Source: Lepturacanthus savala
Lineage: Eukaryota > Chordata > Actinopteri > Scombriformes > Trichiuridae
Reading direction: 5' to 3'
NCBI GenBank assembly: GCA_030544235.1
Contig: CM060481.1
Span: 18,342,392 to 18,406,391 of the forward strand
Length of the DNA stretch: 64,000 nt
This document shows positions 49,341-60,867 of this stretch, piece by piece; positions within the stretch are counted from its first letter, which is position 1, and the number at the start of each line of letters is the position of its first letter. A program made the translations under genes and the position numbers. The notes under the pieces are model-generated. The model was given only the letters and a program-made list of their open reading frames with translations, was not told the DNA's origin and made no database searches.

Positions 49341-51620
49341 CTCCGGCCTAGCACACAATCACTCAGAGGCCTCGGCGAGCAGGGGGAAATCGCAGTCAAT
49401 TTCTGGAGCACTCATTTGCTTAACAAGGGGGAAATCAGAAGGAGCGGAGGCAGACAGAGGGAGAGGGAGAGGGAGAGGAGTGGCTCTAAAAAAACAGTAA
49501 AGAAGAAGATATGTTGGAAGTAATATATGTAGATACGTCCAAAGTTCCCCCCGTGGACTGGAACTGCGAGCACTCCCCGCGTTCGCCAAAATCTGACACA
49601 TAAACAACTTCCAGGGCAGTTATATATCAAGTCCTTGACAGTGTAAAAAAAAGCTTCTGAGCTCTCATCTGATTGTGAGAGGACTTTGTTTGTACTTCGT
49701 TACAGCGCTGATACAAGATTAGATAAACGATGTGTTATCTGCGCCCTGCATCTGTTTGACTCTGCAAAGTGCACTTTCCAATTCCACTGATGACCTTCAC
49801 AGAGGACCGGTCGGCAGGCGCCACAAACCCAGGAGGAAGTAAAGCAAAAGACGAGCCTATAGGGAGAATGGATGCATAAAAGGCGATTATCGATGCGCGA
49901 AAACATCCGCCCGATGTGAAAAATACTTCCGGTCGAATCTGACCGTTTCAAAGTTTTTGTCTCTGAAACAAATGTGGTTAATTTGATCAGATTCATCTAA
50001 GATTCCACCGCATTGTCCACAAAGAGGATTTGAGCAGGCAAAATAAATTGTGTTAATTTACATATAATTTTGTGTGTTTTATTCAACTTTTGTACACTGT
50101 CGGTGTTCCCGGTTCAAGGTGACCGATCATTAGAAATGAATGGGGGGAGACCAGGAATTAATGTAAGAAATTGTACTCGGGTACATCTATATTTGATATT
50201 TGTCTACACAGTGAGGCTCTTGATTATATATTTGATGAGTCTGATGAACATTGTAACATTGCCGTTGTAACAGTAGAGTATGTTTCATCTGTTTATTTCT
50301 TATAGTCAGAAATAATCCAGGAAATGAGTTTTTCAGAACTCAAATTCAAATCAATGAGACATACAGGCCGTAGATAACAAACAGTAGCTCAAATCTTGCA
50401 ATGCTCACAAGAAGTTATGTTTATAAAACATATAAGGTGTATATAGGTGATAATATATGTATTATTGCAGTTATTATGAGTCTTAACGGAACGGTCCAAT
50501 TTGAATAACATGAAACGGACACAACATGAGGGTTAAAGGAGCGGTAACAAATATAAAAATGATTAAACTAACAATCATTCCACAGGGTTTCAGGAGTAAT
50601 CCCTAAATATATAACTGGTGACAGGAAGAAACACTAAATAAGCAGAGCCAGGCCGCCGCCAACCGAAAGGTATACGTGATTTCACCGCTCTGTTACTGCG
50701 TTTCATTAAATAAATGCAGGAATAAGAGTGTCTGTTTCTCATTGAAATGCAGTATCCATCAGTTAATACCTCCCCTATGGCTAACAGTGAGCTCTTGTAC
50801 CTCCGGAGGCTGAACAAAAGTGAATGCTCAGAGGGGCTGTAGTGGATCTAAGAGCCATGGTCACCGGAACCAAAGTGTCCTAAATATAGCTCTGCTCTGC
50901 TTCACTCCGCGTGGCTCTGCTCCATCATATTAGCCGAACCATCAGAGATGTAAGGGCTGGCGCTCTCCAATCCTCCCGCCACCGGGGCTGACACGCGGAT
51001 GACCTTGAGCAGTAAATCTGCACAGCAGAAACGAGGAGTTGGGTTGCGTTTATTTCGGTTTTGGCTCTAAATACGGTAGTGTCACCGGATCTTGACTTTT
51101 TTTTTTCTTTCCATGATTATGATTAAGGTCGATTGGAAACGTTCTACACGCGGCTACATTCGCAGTTTATTCTGCTGGAGAGAGAGGCGTGGTGAAGCGG
51201 ACGAGCAGCTGAGTGTAAATAAAGTTGTGTCGGTAACTTTTTGAGTATTTTGATCTATTTTCCTCGAATCGAGGCCAAAATCATGTAAAATTCCATGTCA
51301 TAGTAATGGTATACAGCATATCAGGTTACAATAATTGCTCTGTAAATTGAAAATAATTGTAAAATATGTAATTCTTGGCTGCCTGGGGGGGGAGTCGATT
51401 ACATCATTACATTGCAGGGGATCATGGGAAATGTTATGTTAATTATTAGCTTACCTTCCGTCTTTAATAACTCAAGATACAGACATGTAGATGATTTTTT
51501 TTGGACTGGAAGCCAGATTAGCTGCAGGTGTCTCCTTCCCTCAAAAGCGATGAACACAGGGGATATTGATAAGCAGTCATAGACCGTCCCTTCTTAGCGT
51601 AAATTAAAAAATGTGGTTAT

Positions 51621-52247
51621 AAGGGGTGTGACGAGATCTCGTGTGACGAGGTTTGATTTGACGAGATTGCTCGTCGCGTTAAAATTCTATCTCGTTAGAT
51701 TTATCCAGCAAGCAGCCAGAATGACAGAAAACACAGGTATTACTATTGACGACGCCCCCGCCGCTTTTAAATGGTTTGTTTGGCAGCATTTTGGGTTCCC
51801 TGCAGAAATGATAAATGGTAAGAGAGTGACTGGTAAGACACGGACAATATGCAGACACTGTATGCAAACAATGGCATACAGCGAATACGAGCACAATGCA
51901 GAGACATTTACAGCACTACCACAGCTCGGTACTCACATCAACAACTGCTGCTGACAGAGAAGAACTTTTTGTTTTGCACATATTGTTTACACTTGAAAAA
52001 AAGCACAAATGTATAATTTTTTTCTATATATTTGAACTTTTATAACATTTTATTTTAAGTTTCAATTTGTAGAGGAAGAAGTTCATTCAAAGTTAACGCT
52101 TACAGAGTTATAAAATCCATGTGCAACTCAGTTAAATAAAAGTCTGTTGTCCAGGCATTCATATAATTTGTAATTTAGTTTTCTTAAAATCTCGTGAACC
52201 CAATCTCGTGTCTCGTCTCGTGAGCTGAGTGTCTCGTCACACCCCTA
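51621..52247 (+). mobile_element. hAT element with BED-like ORF and perfect 8-bp TSD
   Basis: The left end is AAGGGGTGTGACGAGATCTC and the right end, reversed, is TAGGGGTGTGACGAGACACT. Both are flanked by an identical GTGGTTAT (51613-51620 and 52248-52255), the 8-bp target duplication expected of hAT transposases. Many CTCGT/ACGAG subterminal repeats occur at both ends, the usual transposase binding pattern. At 627 bp it retains only an N-terminal coding part, so it is non-autonomous. Confidence 0.93.
51721..51954 (+). pseudogene. BED-finger-like N-terminal remnant of a hAT transposase
   Basis: A 77-codon frame starting MTENTGITIDDAPAAFKWFV has the aromatic start of a BED finger (FKWFVWQHFGF), the C-x2-C pair (TICRHCMQTM) and a histidine near its end (LGTHINNCC). 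The second histidine is not in place and no catalytic domain follows, so it is a truncated remnant. It lies entirely within the hAT element, which sets its orientation. Known role in intact elements: sequence-specific DNA binding by the transposase. The frame can also be opened 36 codons further upstream, in element sequence without BED features. Confidence 0.65.
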
Positions 52248-52260
52248 GTGGTTATGATTT

Positions 52261-52506
52261 AGGGTGACACGGTGGCGCAGGGGTTAGCGCTGTTGCCTCA
52301 CAGCAAGAAGGTCACATGTTTGCATGTCCCCTCCGTGTGTTTTCGCTGGGTTCTCTGGTCCAAAAAAACATACTGAGGTTAAAGTGTGTGAGTGAACGGT
52401 GTGGCTGGCGACCATCTCTCGCCTGTAATGCCCTGGGTTTGGCTCCAGCAGACCCCTGCGACCCTAATGAGGAATAAGCAGGTATAGAAAATGACTGACT
52501 GACTGA
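52261..52506 (+). mobile_element. tRNA-derived SINE, internally deleted
   Basis: Same family as the copy at 37518-37861, here on the plus strand. It begins AGGGTGACACGGTGGCGCAG, then GGGTTAGCGCTGTTGCCTCA. TGGCGCAGGGG fits the A box; the B box is degraded. The 3' domain (GGCTCCAGCAGACCCCTGCG) and an (ACTG)n tail remain. It starts 6 bases after the target duplication of the preceding hAT. Confidence 0.85.
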
Positions 52507-53029
52507 TTGGGACACGTTATTTACCCTAGTTTGTCATTTTTTTTTTAGACGTTTTGATCCACATTTTAATCGGAAAAATTACATATTGTGGTCGTTAAGA
52601 TAAGAAAACTATACTAAACATGACAGTGAACTATTTTCAATAAAAGCATTTAAAATAATAAAAAAAAGACAATATTGCCAGAAGGACAACGGAGGCAGAG
52701 GGGGAGAGCGGCCCACAGAACTTATGCCTCCTCCTTTCAGCTGGTGCTGCTCATTTTGAGTTTTGTTGACCTGGTTCCAGCTTGGGCTGAATCTAATAGC
52801 AGCCGGCGGGGCACCAGCGTCGTGGCTCTCTCTCCCCTTAAACAATTGTCCTGATGTAAGGAATCCACAGGGGAAGTTTGTGTGCGGCCGAAAGTAATGA
52901 GGGCGAATGGTGGACTGGGATTCTTAGCCTTCTACTGCTGTGTCAGATGTTTTTCTTCAGACACGTGAAAATAGGAACCATCAGAAACCTGCTCGTGATT
53001 TTCAAAGGTCAAATTCTAGAGAAATTTCA

Positions 53030-53230
53030 CAATCAAAAGCACGATACCCCTAGTGAGTATGCGGAAATTGATTATGTTGTTATGCAAATCAGCAGCCGCA
53101 GTTACCGACATCTGGACAAATTAAAACGGGTAAGATTCGCGTTGAGCCGGGAAAACTTGCGAGGCCTATTTCTAGCCGGAGCTTCTCACCTTCCGTATCC
53201 CAGCCAGTGTTAATTAGCAACCTCATTAGC
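53030..53230. promoter_or_regulatory. Candidate noncoding regulatory stretch with octamer site
   Basis: GTTGTTATGCAAATCAGCAG carries a perfect octamer ATGCAAAT. Neighbouring GAAATTGATTATG and GTTAATTAGCAACC add homeodomain-type cores. A 111-codon plus-strand frame overlaps but shows no known domain. Confidence 0.28.
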
Positions 53231-53414
53231 GAGAAGTCATGTGAGTGCACTTTGTGCATTTATCTTCCGCTACTTCTCGTTTCGTCGGGGAGGAAGACGA
53301 ACAGAGTGGCGTTTAAATAAATGAAAACAATCTCCTAAATGTTTCAGAGAAAAAGGGAAAAGTAATTAACTCGGGCCACGCTTGCGAAATGCATCCGGGG
53401 GTTGTCCGAGCGGC

Positions 53415-53434
53415 TTTTTTTTTTTTTTTTTTTT
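53415..53434. repeat. Poly(T) tract
   Basis: 20 consecutive T. Confidence 0.92.
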
Positions 53435-54386
53435 AAACACGGGAGTGAAAGCCGCATCGGATATCAAACCGCAGCTCCTCTGTTTACGGCGCTTATAAAC
53501 GGACGGCTTTCGAATTCTGGAGCAAAAACACAATAACAAGGGCGGATGTTAGCGTGAGCCAAAGATGTGAGAAGAGGAGAGACAAACAACGGGAAGCGAG
53601 AGACGGACAGAGACAGGAACAGAGAGGAGGAGGAGGAGGAGAGAGGAAGAGAGGGCATTGACAGTGATAGAAACTGCCCCGGCCTCTCCCCTGGTCTCCT
53701 GAGTGGCAGGGTCTGTGCCAGGCTGTCAGCCTGTCTGTCATCACCATTGCTTAGTATTCTCCTTAAGACCATCTGCCTGCTCATTATACACAAGCTCTTG
53801 TTCTGGACTGACATGTTTTCTTTACATCGCTGTTTTCATTGCAGCTCAAATGTCCCATTTTCCCCTCCGCGGAACGTCGGAGCGGTAAGCCTGCCCCGCG
53901 AGGCACACTTTGAGACAGAATAATATTTCATAAGAAACTTTCTTTCATCCCGGGCGATGCTGTAAAATGATACGGACAAAGAAAACAAATGGCCGCGATG
54001 TATTTTATCACTGTGACGAAAAAAAAAAACACACACACGCGCAAAAAAACCCCAAAAAAACAGCTGAGCTCTACCTGCTAGTCAGGGGCATTCTTCTCAT
54101 ATCTCAATTGCTTTCGCAACCAACTTTAATTTCCTCTAAAAGACGACATTATCAGAAGCCAAGGTTAAAGGAACGAGCCAATTTAATAACGATCTTAGCA
54201 GTGCTATCTACCGGCTGGAGGATGAAGCAGCCAGCCAAAACAAGATCAAGTAAAAGTGCTATTAGTACTGCAGTGTCAGTGTATTTGGTGAGGAACTAAG
54301 AGGGATGCACGGCCTATAGAAAACACAAGAAAACAACAGAAAACAGGCTATTACTGGTGAAAACATGAAGTTAGAACTGAAAGAAG

Positions 54387-54404
54387 ATATATATATATAT
54401 ATAT
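54387..54404. repeat. (AT)n microsatellite
   Basis: About 9 AT units. Confidence 0.9.
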
Positions 54405-54607
54405 TTCTTTTGGGGAAATGAGAAAGAAAGCTTGAATAACAGCATAGTAGAGGTATGCAGGGTTTTTTTTTTCCCCAACATTTACACAAAGGGTCTCCAA
54501 AACCAAGATGTATGCAATATTTTTGAAGCCGCCCGTATCTACCTGGATTGTCCAACCCCATTATACAGAAGGCACCTTTCGCAATAAAGTAGCCTGAACC
54601 GAAAATA

Positions 54608-54620
54608 CCCCCCCCCCCCC
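54608..54620. repeat. Poly(C) tract
   Basis: 13 consecutive C. Confidence 0.9.
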
Positions 54621-55982
54621 GTAATTGGGTGCGCACATTGTTTTCTGTAATAATACGCCGTTGGGCGGGAATATTCCCACAGAGCATGTGCTTTCATGTA
54701 TCCTATTCCATGTTATCTGTCAACTTTTCAAAGCGAGGAGGGCTGTCAGTGGTGCGAGAGACCCCCGTGCTCACTGTGTCACTCTCATTATAAGCCTAAA
54801 AAACAAGACAGATATTCAATTTAGATAAGTCCCCAGACCATGCTTGCCTCGCCTACATGAGACAATGCTCTATTTCTCCCGACCATGCTCCACGGAACAT
54901 GGATGCCGCATTGTCCCTCACTCCGACAAGGCTAAGCAGAGGAAATTTCCAATTATGGATCGAAAGGACAGTGAGGAGAAAAGCGATAGAGGGGAGTAAG
55001 AGTAAGAGTGAGAGAGAGAGAGAGAAAAAAAGAAAAGACCACAGCAAGAGGCATTAAAAGGAGCCTCTCCTTTTGTTTGGGCGGCCGTGTAGTTTATATA
55101 TTTATCGAAACTCTGATAGAAAAGTTGATTCCCTCGTAGTTTCGGGCCACTCACGGCAGAAAAGGAATAGTGGGTGCGGAAGGAATGGTATCGACAGATA
55201 GAAAACAGAGAGGAGTGCATGGCAGGGTCCTGAATGCTTCCTCGACACCTCCTGCGGAGAAGGATTATAATTAGGCATGAAGAGAAACCCGGACTACTTG
55301 TGTGGAAGCGAATTTCACAATAGGCCAATTATTAGCATCCAAGCTAATGAAAAAACAATCACGCGTTCACGTCCTGAATGCTTATCATCTCTCAGATGCA
55401 GTATAACTGAAATTGAACATAATATTCATCATCTAAATCAGGCTATATATACGAACTGAAACCGTACGGTAAGCACAGGTATTGAACCGTGACAACGAAC
55501 CGAACGGTTTGGGTTTTTTTCTGAACAGTGCCACATGCGCATTGTACCGGACTGCAGGGCGCACCTGATTAAAAGCAGCATGCTCAAATTTAAGAAAGAA
55601 AATCAATTTAGTAATTGCACAAGCCAGATTTTAAGCTGCAGGCGCAGCCTCCTTCAAATTCACGTCCATTTCTTAAATTTAAAAAAAAATTAAAACACTG
55701 TGTTATTCTTCTTAAGCTTTGTTCACATATTTACCCAGAAAGATATTACTGGTGAACACTTTTTTATTTAATCCGCTTAGTAACAAACAAATGAATTACA
55801 TACAAAAAGAAACAAAGAGAGACAGACAGATATATAGCGAGAGTTAGAGAGAGATAGACAGAGAGAGAGACAGGGAGAGAAACAGCAACAGGTAGAGTAG
55901 ACAGGTAGAGACATGAGAAACTAGCTAGCTAAATGCTAAAACTAACTAGCTAACCTTCCCGAGACGCGCCTTTATCCTGAGT

Positions 55983-56195
55983 TTGGTAAAGGAGCTGCGA
56001 GCGGAGCTGATGCTTCTCAAGGCGTCACAGCGCAGGAGGCCGCAGCAGCCGCAACCGTCACGTAGGAGGCAGCGCCATAAAAACACGCGCTGCAGACAAA
56101 ATAAAACGCTGGTCACGTGTGACAAATGGCAGAAAGCAGTGTGTGGGAAGTGCACAGCGAGGGTGGAGAGCTTCTGCCCCACCTGGTCACCATAG
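55983..56195 (+). pseudogene. Cysteine-rich transposase C-terminus remnant (piggyBac-like?)
   Basis: The frame ends with an RCRQNKTLVTCDKWQKAVCG stretch followed by KCTARVESFCPTW. Spacing of the cysteines (C..., C-x2-C, C-x-x-[W for C]) is like the cross-brace finger at the C-terminus of piggyBac-type transposases (…C-x2-C…VC-x2-H/C…C-x2-C), with two cysteines replaced by Trp. It lies inside the nested relic. No catalytic DDD part is visible. Assignment is tentative. Confidence 0.3.
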
Positions 56196-56300
56196 GAACG
56201 TCCGCTGCAGGTGGAGCTGTCCGAGGTGCCGCGGCAACACACCACTATTTGATAGATTTTATTCCCTTCAAAGTTTATTGTTAGCTTATGTTATTTTTGA

Positions 56301-56303
<3 letters not shown>

Positions 56304-56334
<31 letters not shown>
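56304..56334. repeat. (AT)n microsatellite
   Basis: About 15 AT units, inside the nested relic. Confidence 0.95.
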
Positions 56335-56339
<5 letters not shown>

Positions 56340-56715
56340 TCTTGTTCATGTTTTCTTTTTCTTCTCACTGAATGATTTTCGTTCGACTGAATGTATCCGA
56401 CCGCCAGCAAATCTATTCATAAAGACGAGGGAGTAGCGCATTTAGGCTCCGCCTACTAATAAAAAACTTTCTCTTGGTTGATGTTTTGAATAAACTTCAG
56501 TGTTTAAAGTGTCGCGAAAAATTAGCAGCGTATAGTCTGGAATTTACGGTATACGTGCCTCTGGCATGCCCTCACGCAACCTTGTGTTTCCCTTACACCC
56601 GAAACAGGCGAGTGTGAGTCGTATTCTAAAAGAAACAAATGAGAACCGAACCGAAAACCGTGACCCTAAAACTGCAATACGAACCGAACCATGATTTTTG
56701 TGAACCGTGCCACCC

Positions 56716-56718
<3 letters not shown>

Positions 56719-56802
<84 letters not shown>
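56719..56802. repeat. Long (AT)n microsatellite
   Basis: About 42 AT units. It lies exactly between the right end of a hAT element and the left end of a Tc1-like element. Confidence 0.97.
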
Positions 56803-56807
<5 letters not shown>

Positions 56808-57180
56808 AGGCCAAAAGTTTGGACACACCTTCTCATTCATTGTGTTTTCTTTTTCATGACTATTTACATTGTAGATTCTCACTGAAGGCATCAAAACTAT
56901 GAATGAACACATTATGTTAAGTTATGTGCTTAACAAAAAAAAGCTGAAATAACTGAAAACGTGTTTTATATTCCAGTTTCTTCAAAATAGCCACCCTTTG
57001 CTATGATTGACAAAGCAAGAAATTCCACTAATTAATCCTGATAAGGATTGAAAACCATTTCAGGTAACTACCTCTTGAAGCTCATTGAGAGAATGCTAAG
57101 AGTGTGCAAAGCAGTAATCAGAGCAAAAGGGTGGCTATTTTGAAGAAATTAGAATATAAAACATGTTATTTCATCTTCTT
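56803..57180 (+). mobile_element. Tc1/mariner-like palindromic MITE, right end truncated
   Basis: The left terminus TAGTACAGGCCAAAAGTTTG, then GACACACCTTCTCATTCA, is a well-known fish Tc1-like inverted terminal repeat. Internally CTTCAAAATAGCCACCCTTT (about 56980-57000) and AAAGGGTGGCTATTTTGAAG (about 57127-57146) are perfect inverses. The outer right inverted repeat is missing: after AAACATGTTATTTCATC the sequence departs. It inserted at TA within the AT tract. Non-coding. Confidence 0.85.
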
Positions 57181-57828
57181 TTTACACTGTGTGTATGTGT
57201 ATGTGTGTGTGTGTGTTTCCTGTCTTCATCATTGTGTTTTGTCTCCTCTAAAGGATGTAGCGATGTATATTATATAGAAATTGCATAAAAACTACTATAG
57301 CAACATCAGCCTTCTGGTTTAAAGGACATTCTGCAGCACCATAGATCATCTATCTGAATTTGTCTCCTCTGATAACAGCCTGCCCTCCAATCGTGCGAAC
57401 ACAAGACTCGCAAAACATATCCTTCCCAAAACAAGCTGTTCGGCTCGCTGTAATGAAAAGGGAGTCAACTGCCTTCAGGTGCCGCTGTGCTGATGCGTGT
57501 TGGCAGCCGCTGCCTTCGCCAGTGTAGAAAAACACAGAGAAATCTGCTCTGCTGTCCTGCCTCTCTCAACCATGGAGGACGGCGGAGGCTGACTGACAGG
57601 ATTTGGAGCAGCGTCTGGGATCGGCAGCCAAGACCCGGACCACAGCAGCCTGCGTGTCTCTCTCTCTGCGAGCGAGAGAGGTGGCTCTTCACACTCCGCC
57701 GGGCCCAGATGAGCCACCGGGTCTGTCAGCACCAGATGCACCGACTAAACGTCCATGTGTGTGTAAACGCCCTTTAGAAGCGGTGCTTTTTTTTTTTTTT
57801 CCTTCCTCGAACTCGTTATGGTCTACGC

Positions 57829-58416
57829 CAGTGATTCTCAAAGCGGGGTCCGGGGACCACCCCGGGGGTCCTCGTGGAGGTGCCAGGGGGGTCCTAAGAA
57901 AAAAAGGAGAATAAGAGGACTGCCAAAATTTTAAAGAAATAAATACATTTTAGAAGTATTGGTTTACTATTTTTCATGTATTATGAATTTATTTAATTTC
58001 AAATTTTATTTTCTATATTATATATTGAGCTGAATATGAATGGGGTGAGTGAAAAAATACATACATTTAAAAATTTATAAATTAATTGGGAAATCAAAAA
58101 AATAATATAATAAAATAATACACAAGTGAATTAATTTTATGAATTAATTAAGTGGAAAATTACATACAATTTTATCAAATAGAAGAAATTATCTAAATTA
58201 TAATATATATACTCGCTGTCATTATTTATTTATTTAATTGTCTATTTATTAGTTTAATTCTTGATCATGGCAGTTTCAGTCCTCCATAGTTTTGACCTTG
58301 GGTTTCTGACACTTTCTTTTATAACATATCTTAAAGCAAAACTCTTGAGATGGGGTCTGTGATCTAGTTTTTGGGAGTATACGGGTCCGTGATGTGAAAA
58401 GGTTTGAGAACCACTG
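57829..58416. mobile_element. hAT element, Charlie-like ends
   Basis: The left end is CAGTGATTCTCAAAGCGGGG and the right end, reversed, is CAGTGGTTCTCAAACC, the classical CAGTGGTTCTCAA hAT terminus. Flanks GTCTACGC (57821-57828) and GTCTAGAC (58417-58424) agree at 6 of 8 positions. The left subterminal region is G/C rich (GGGTCCGGGGACC); the 588-bp interior is AT rich and non-coding. Confidence 0.88.
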
Positions 58417-58489
58417 GTCTAGACTACTTTCACCAGTGTACAACTGTGTGCTGTGATATATTCCCAATGCTTACTTGATGTAGTTTTAG

Positions 58490-59040
58490 GCCACGTAGCG
58501 CAGCATTATAGTCTAATCTCACCACATAAATTGAGGAGCCGTGTGGACAGGTGTTAGGAGCAGATCATATTACTCACTGACTCTTTGGGGTGCCTCAGAG
58601 CACTGAAACAGCCATGAATATTTCTTCAAGCTAATGGATTCGCCCGCATTAATATTCACCGAGTGAGCTGTGAGTTACAATGGGAAAGACCATCGCGATA
58701 TTCATCGGGGGGGGGTGCTCGCCGTCCCCTGGTAGACAAGCTGAGGCCTGTGGACGGTTCAAAGGGCACGTCCGGGCCGGGGCTACGCCCGAGTATTAAA
58801 ACTGTAGAGCGTCAGCATGCGCTAAGTGGCTTTTCCCCAACTGCTGTCATACACCTTGTGAATAGACCCTCATTATGCAGGGTTCATGTAGCCCACTGAT
58901 AGAGGGGGAGTTTAGAATATAGGGCACCAAACCAATGTGGAGATTTCAGAGGCTCATGCAGGAGTCGTCATCAATATTCATGAAGGATTCCTGGGCTTCC
59001 CCACTGTATGGCAAAGCCTGTGTTAATATTCATAAGGTGA
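58490..59040. promoter_or_regulatory. Candidate regulatory region with AATATTCAT cluster
   Basis: Five copies of an AATATTCAT-type word occur in about 430 bases: CATGAATATTTC (58615), CATTAATATTCACC (58647), CGATATTCATCG (58696), TCAATATTCATGAAGG (58971) and GTTAATATTCATAAGG (59019). The surrounding sequence is not repetitive. The function is unknown; POU/homeodomain binding is a guess. Confidence 0.3.
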
Positions 59041-59470
59041 GGATCGTGATCTGCTGTGGGTATGGAGAGCAACGCAGGGAAGCCCTATAGTTAATAACCA
59101 ATGACAGAGAGGGATACGCTGAGGTTTCAGGACCATGGACACCTCTATGTGGCTCAGAGCCTGATTTTAGGCCTTACAGGAATACAAGTCATAGAACAAG
59201 TATGTAGCTGGAGAACATGCTTTTGAGGAATGAGTAAAAAGAAAACGTAACTAATTATGGTTCAACCTAAAACATTCCCCTCTCCCACATAAAACCAATA
59301 AAGGAACTAAAACCTCAAACAACGATGTCCAATCGGTTGCTTTTTTTGCCATCAAGCCTCTTGCAGCATCCATTTGTCAAAACACTATTCCAGGTAAATC
59401 AATCTATATGCAAATAACATAAATAAGAAAACCAAAAAATGTCCCTTAGTCCCCAATTGTATCTTCAAAT

Positions 59471-59919
59471 CAGTGGTGATTGCTGAATACGACTGACTGC
59501 AAGGGAAGCTCAGCTTCCCCTAGAATGTACAAAAAAAGAAATAAATAATTAATATGAACTATTTGGTTTACGTTTCATTGACTAAAAAACGTGCTCTAAC
59601 ACGTTCAACTTGAAGCTCAGCATCAGTTGAATGAGGAAGCAGAGAGGATAAACGCAGGGTTTTGCCCGATGTACACGGAACTCGGACATATAAAACGTTT
59701 TTTTATGAAGTTTTATTCCAGTGTTGTGAATTGAGTCTATGTGGAGACTTTATAAATCATCTTAGTGACTTGTTCTTTGTTAAAAATACTTTATTAGCAT
59801 CTTTTTCCGGTGTTCAGAGACCCTGACTCACAGCAGCCGCAGCTAGCGAACGAGCTAACGAGCTAACAAGCTAACGTAGGCCCAAACTGAGCTTCCCCTA
59901 CTTGAAAGACCAGCGACTG
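59471..59919. mobile_element. Non-autonomous hAT element with near-perfect TSD
   Basis: The left end is CAGTGGTGATTGCTGAATAC followed by AAGGGAAGCTCAGCTTCCCC. The right end, reversed, is CAGTCGCTGG followed by AAGTAGGGGAAGCTCAG. Flanks CTTCAAAT (59463-59470) and CTCCAAAT (59920-59927) match at 7 of 8. GGGAAGCTCAGCTTCCC at the left is itself palindromic. A short GAGCTAAC tandem run lies at about 59850-59875. No transposase frame. Confidence 0.85.
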
Positions 59920-60867
59920 CTCCAAATTCTACACAACAAACAGGTGATATCAGATATGTTGGTATACATATCTCCACAAAGCTCTCAGAGCTAATGTCGC
60001 TCTTTACTTAAATAATAATTATGGATCTGACGGTAAACTGCTGACATGAACCCCAAAGACATTTAGAGAAAATATATAAAAACATGGTAGACGTAAGGAA
60101 ACAAATATTCATAAGAAGAAAACAAGAGGAAAAACTTAACAATAAGTGGTTCTGAACACATAGTTATATAGATTTTGGGGGATAAATGATGGCTGGGAAA
60201 GTAGAATATGTGAGTATTTGTGTAAAGTTTTACTTTATTACTAATATTATGACTTTTTTTTTCCCTCACAGAAACAGAATCCAAATCATCTTTAATGGAC
60301 AAGTACTTTTACGCATTCAGGGAATTTGACTTTCACTTCAGGTTATAATAATGTCCCAAAAACTACTTTGCTCTCAATGTGGCCCTAATGTGTCATCATA
60401 TTTATGCACTCTGTGCCAGTAAAAGAAAAATGTTTAAATAAAAAAAAGACAGAATAGTTTGAGATTAAGTTAGATGTTAAAAAATTGCCTTTTAAAGCCA
60501 AGTCTAAAATGAGAGGCCGTCAATGTGCCAGTCACAGCGTTGCTACAGAGTAGGTAATGTTTCAGTGCCATTTAACTGTCTGCGGCCTGATCGGAGTTTT
60601 AAGGTGCAAGCTTCGTACTCACGGAGATTATAAAGAAGTACACATGAGAAAACAGAAAGAGAGAGAAAGAGAAAACAGCTTGAAACTAGACTCAATTTTT
60701 TCCATCCGTCGTTACTTTATTACAAATCCACCCACTGCAGTTCAGCAGGGCATGCAGTCAGGTCAAAGAGGAGGTTGTCATTTTGGATGTTAACTCCTAG
60801 TTTAGACTGAAGGAGCCTCATCAAAGATACAGCTATAATTTAGACGACATTTTCCAAGAATGAAGAT

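Larger units (their letters stand above)
55440..56718. mobile_element. hAT-like element with a nested DNA transposon relic
   Basis: The right end, reversed, is TAGGGGTGGCACGGTTCAC followed by GGTTCGGTTCG and ACGGTTTTCGGTTCGGTTC, typical of a fish hAT family with ACGGTTCGGT subterminal repeats. Matching AACCGTACGG and GAACCGTGACAACGAACCGA lie at about 55455-55510, marking the other side; its extreme terminus is degraded. Between them a second element seems nested: GTACCGGACTGCAGGGCGCACC at the left and, reversed, ATACCGTAAATTCCAGACTA at about 56530-56552, a fish repeat type whose ends read TACCGTA...CCGGACTATA. Confidence 0.5.

Noticed and set aside
56544..56912. 122-codon minus-strand ORF
   Set aside because: Most of it is Tyr/Ile from the (AT)n tract between two transposons.
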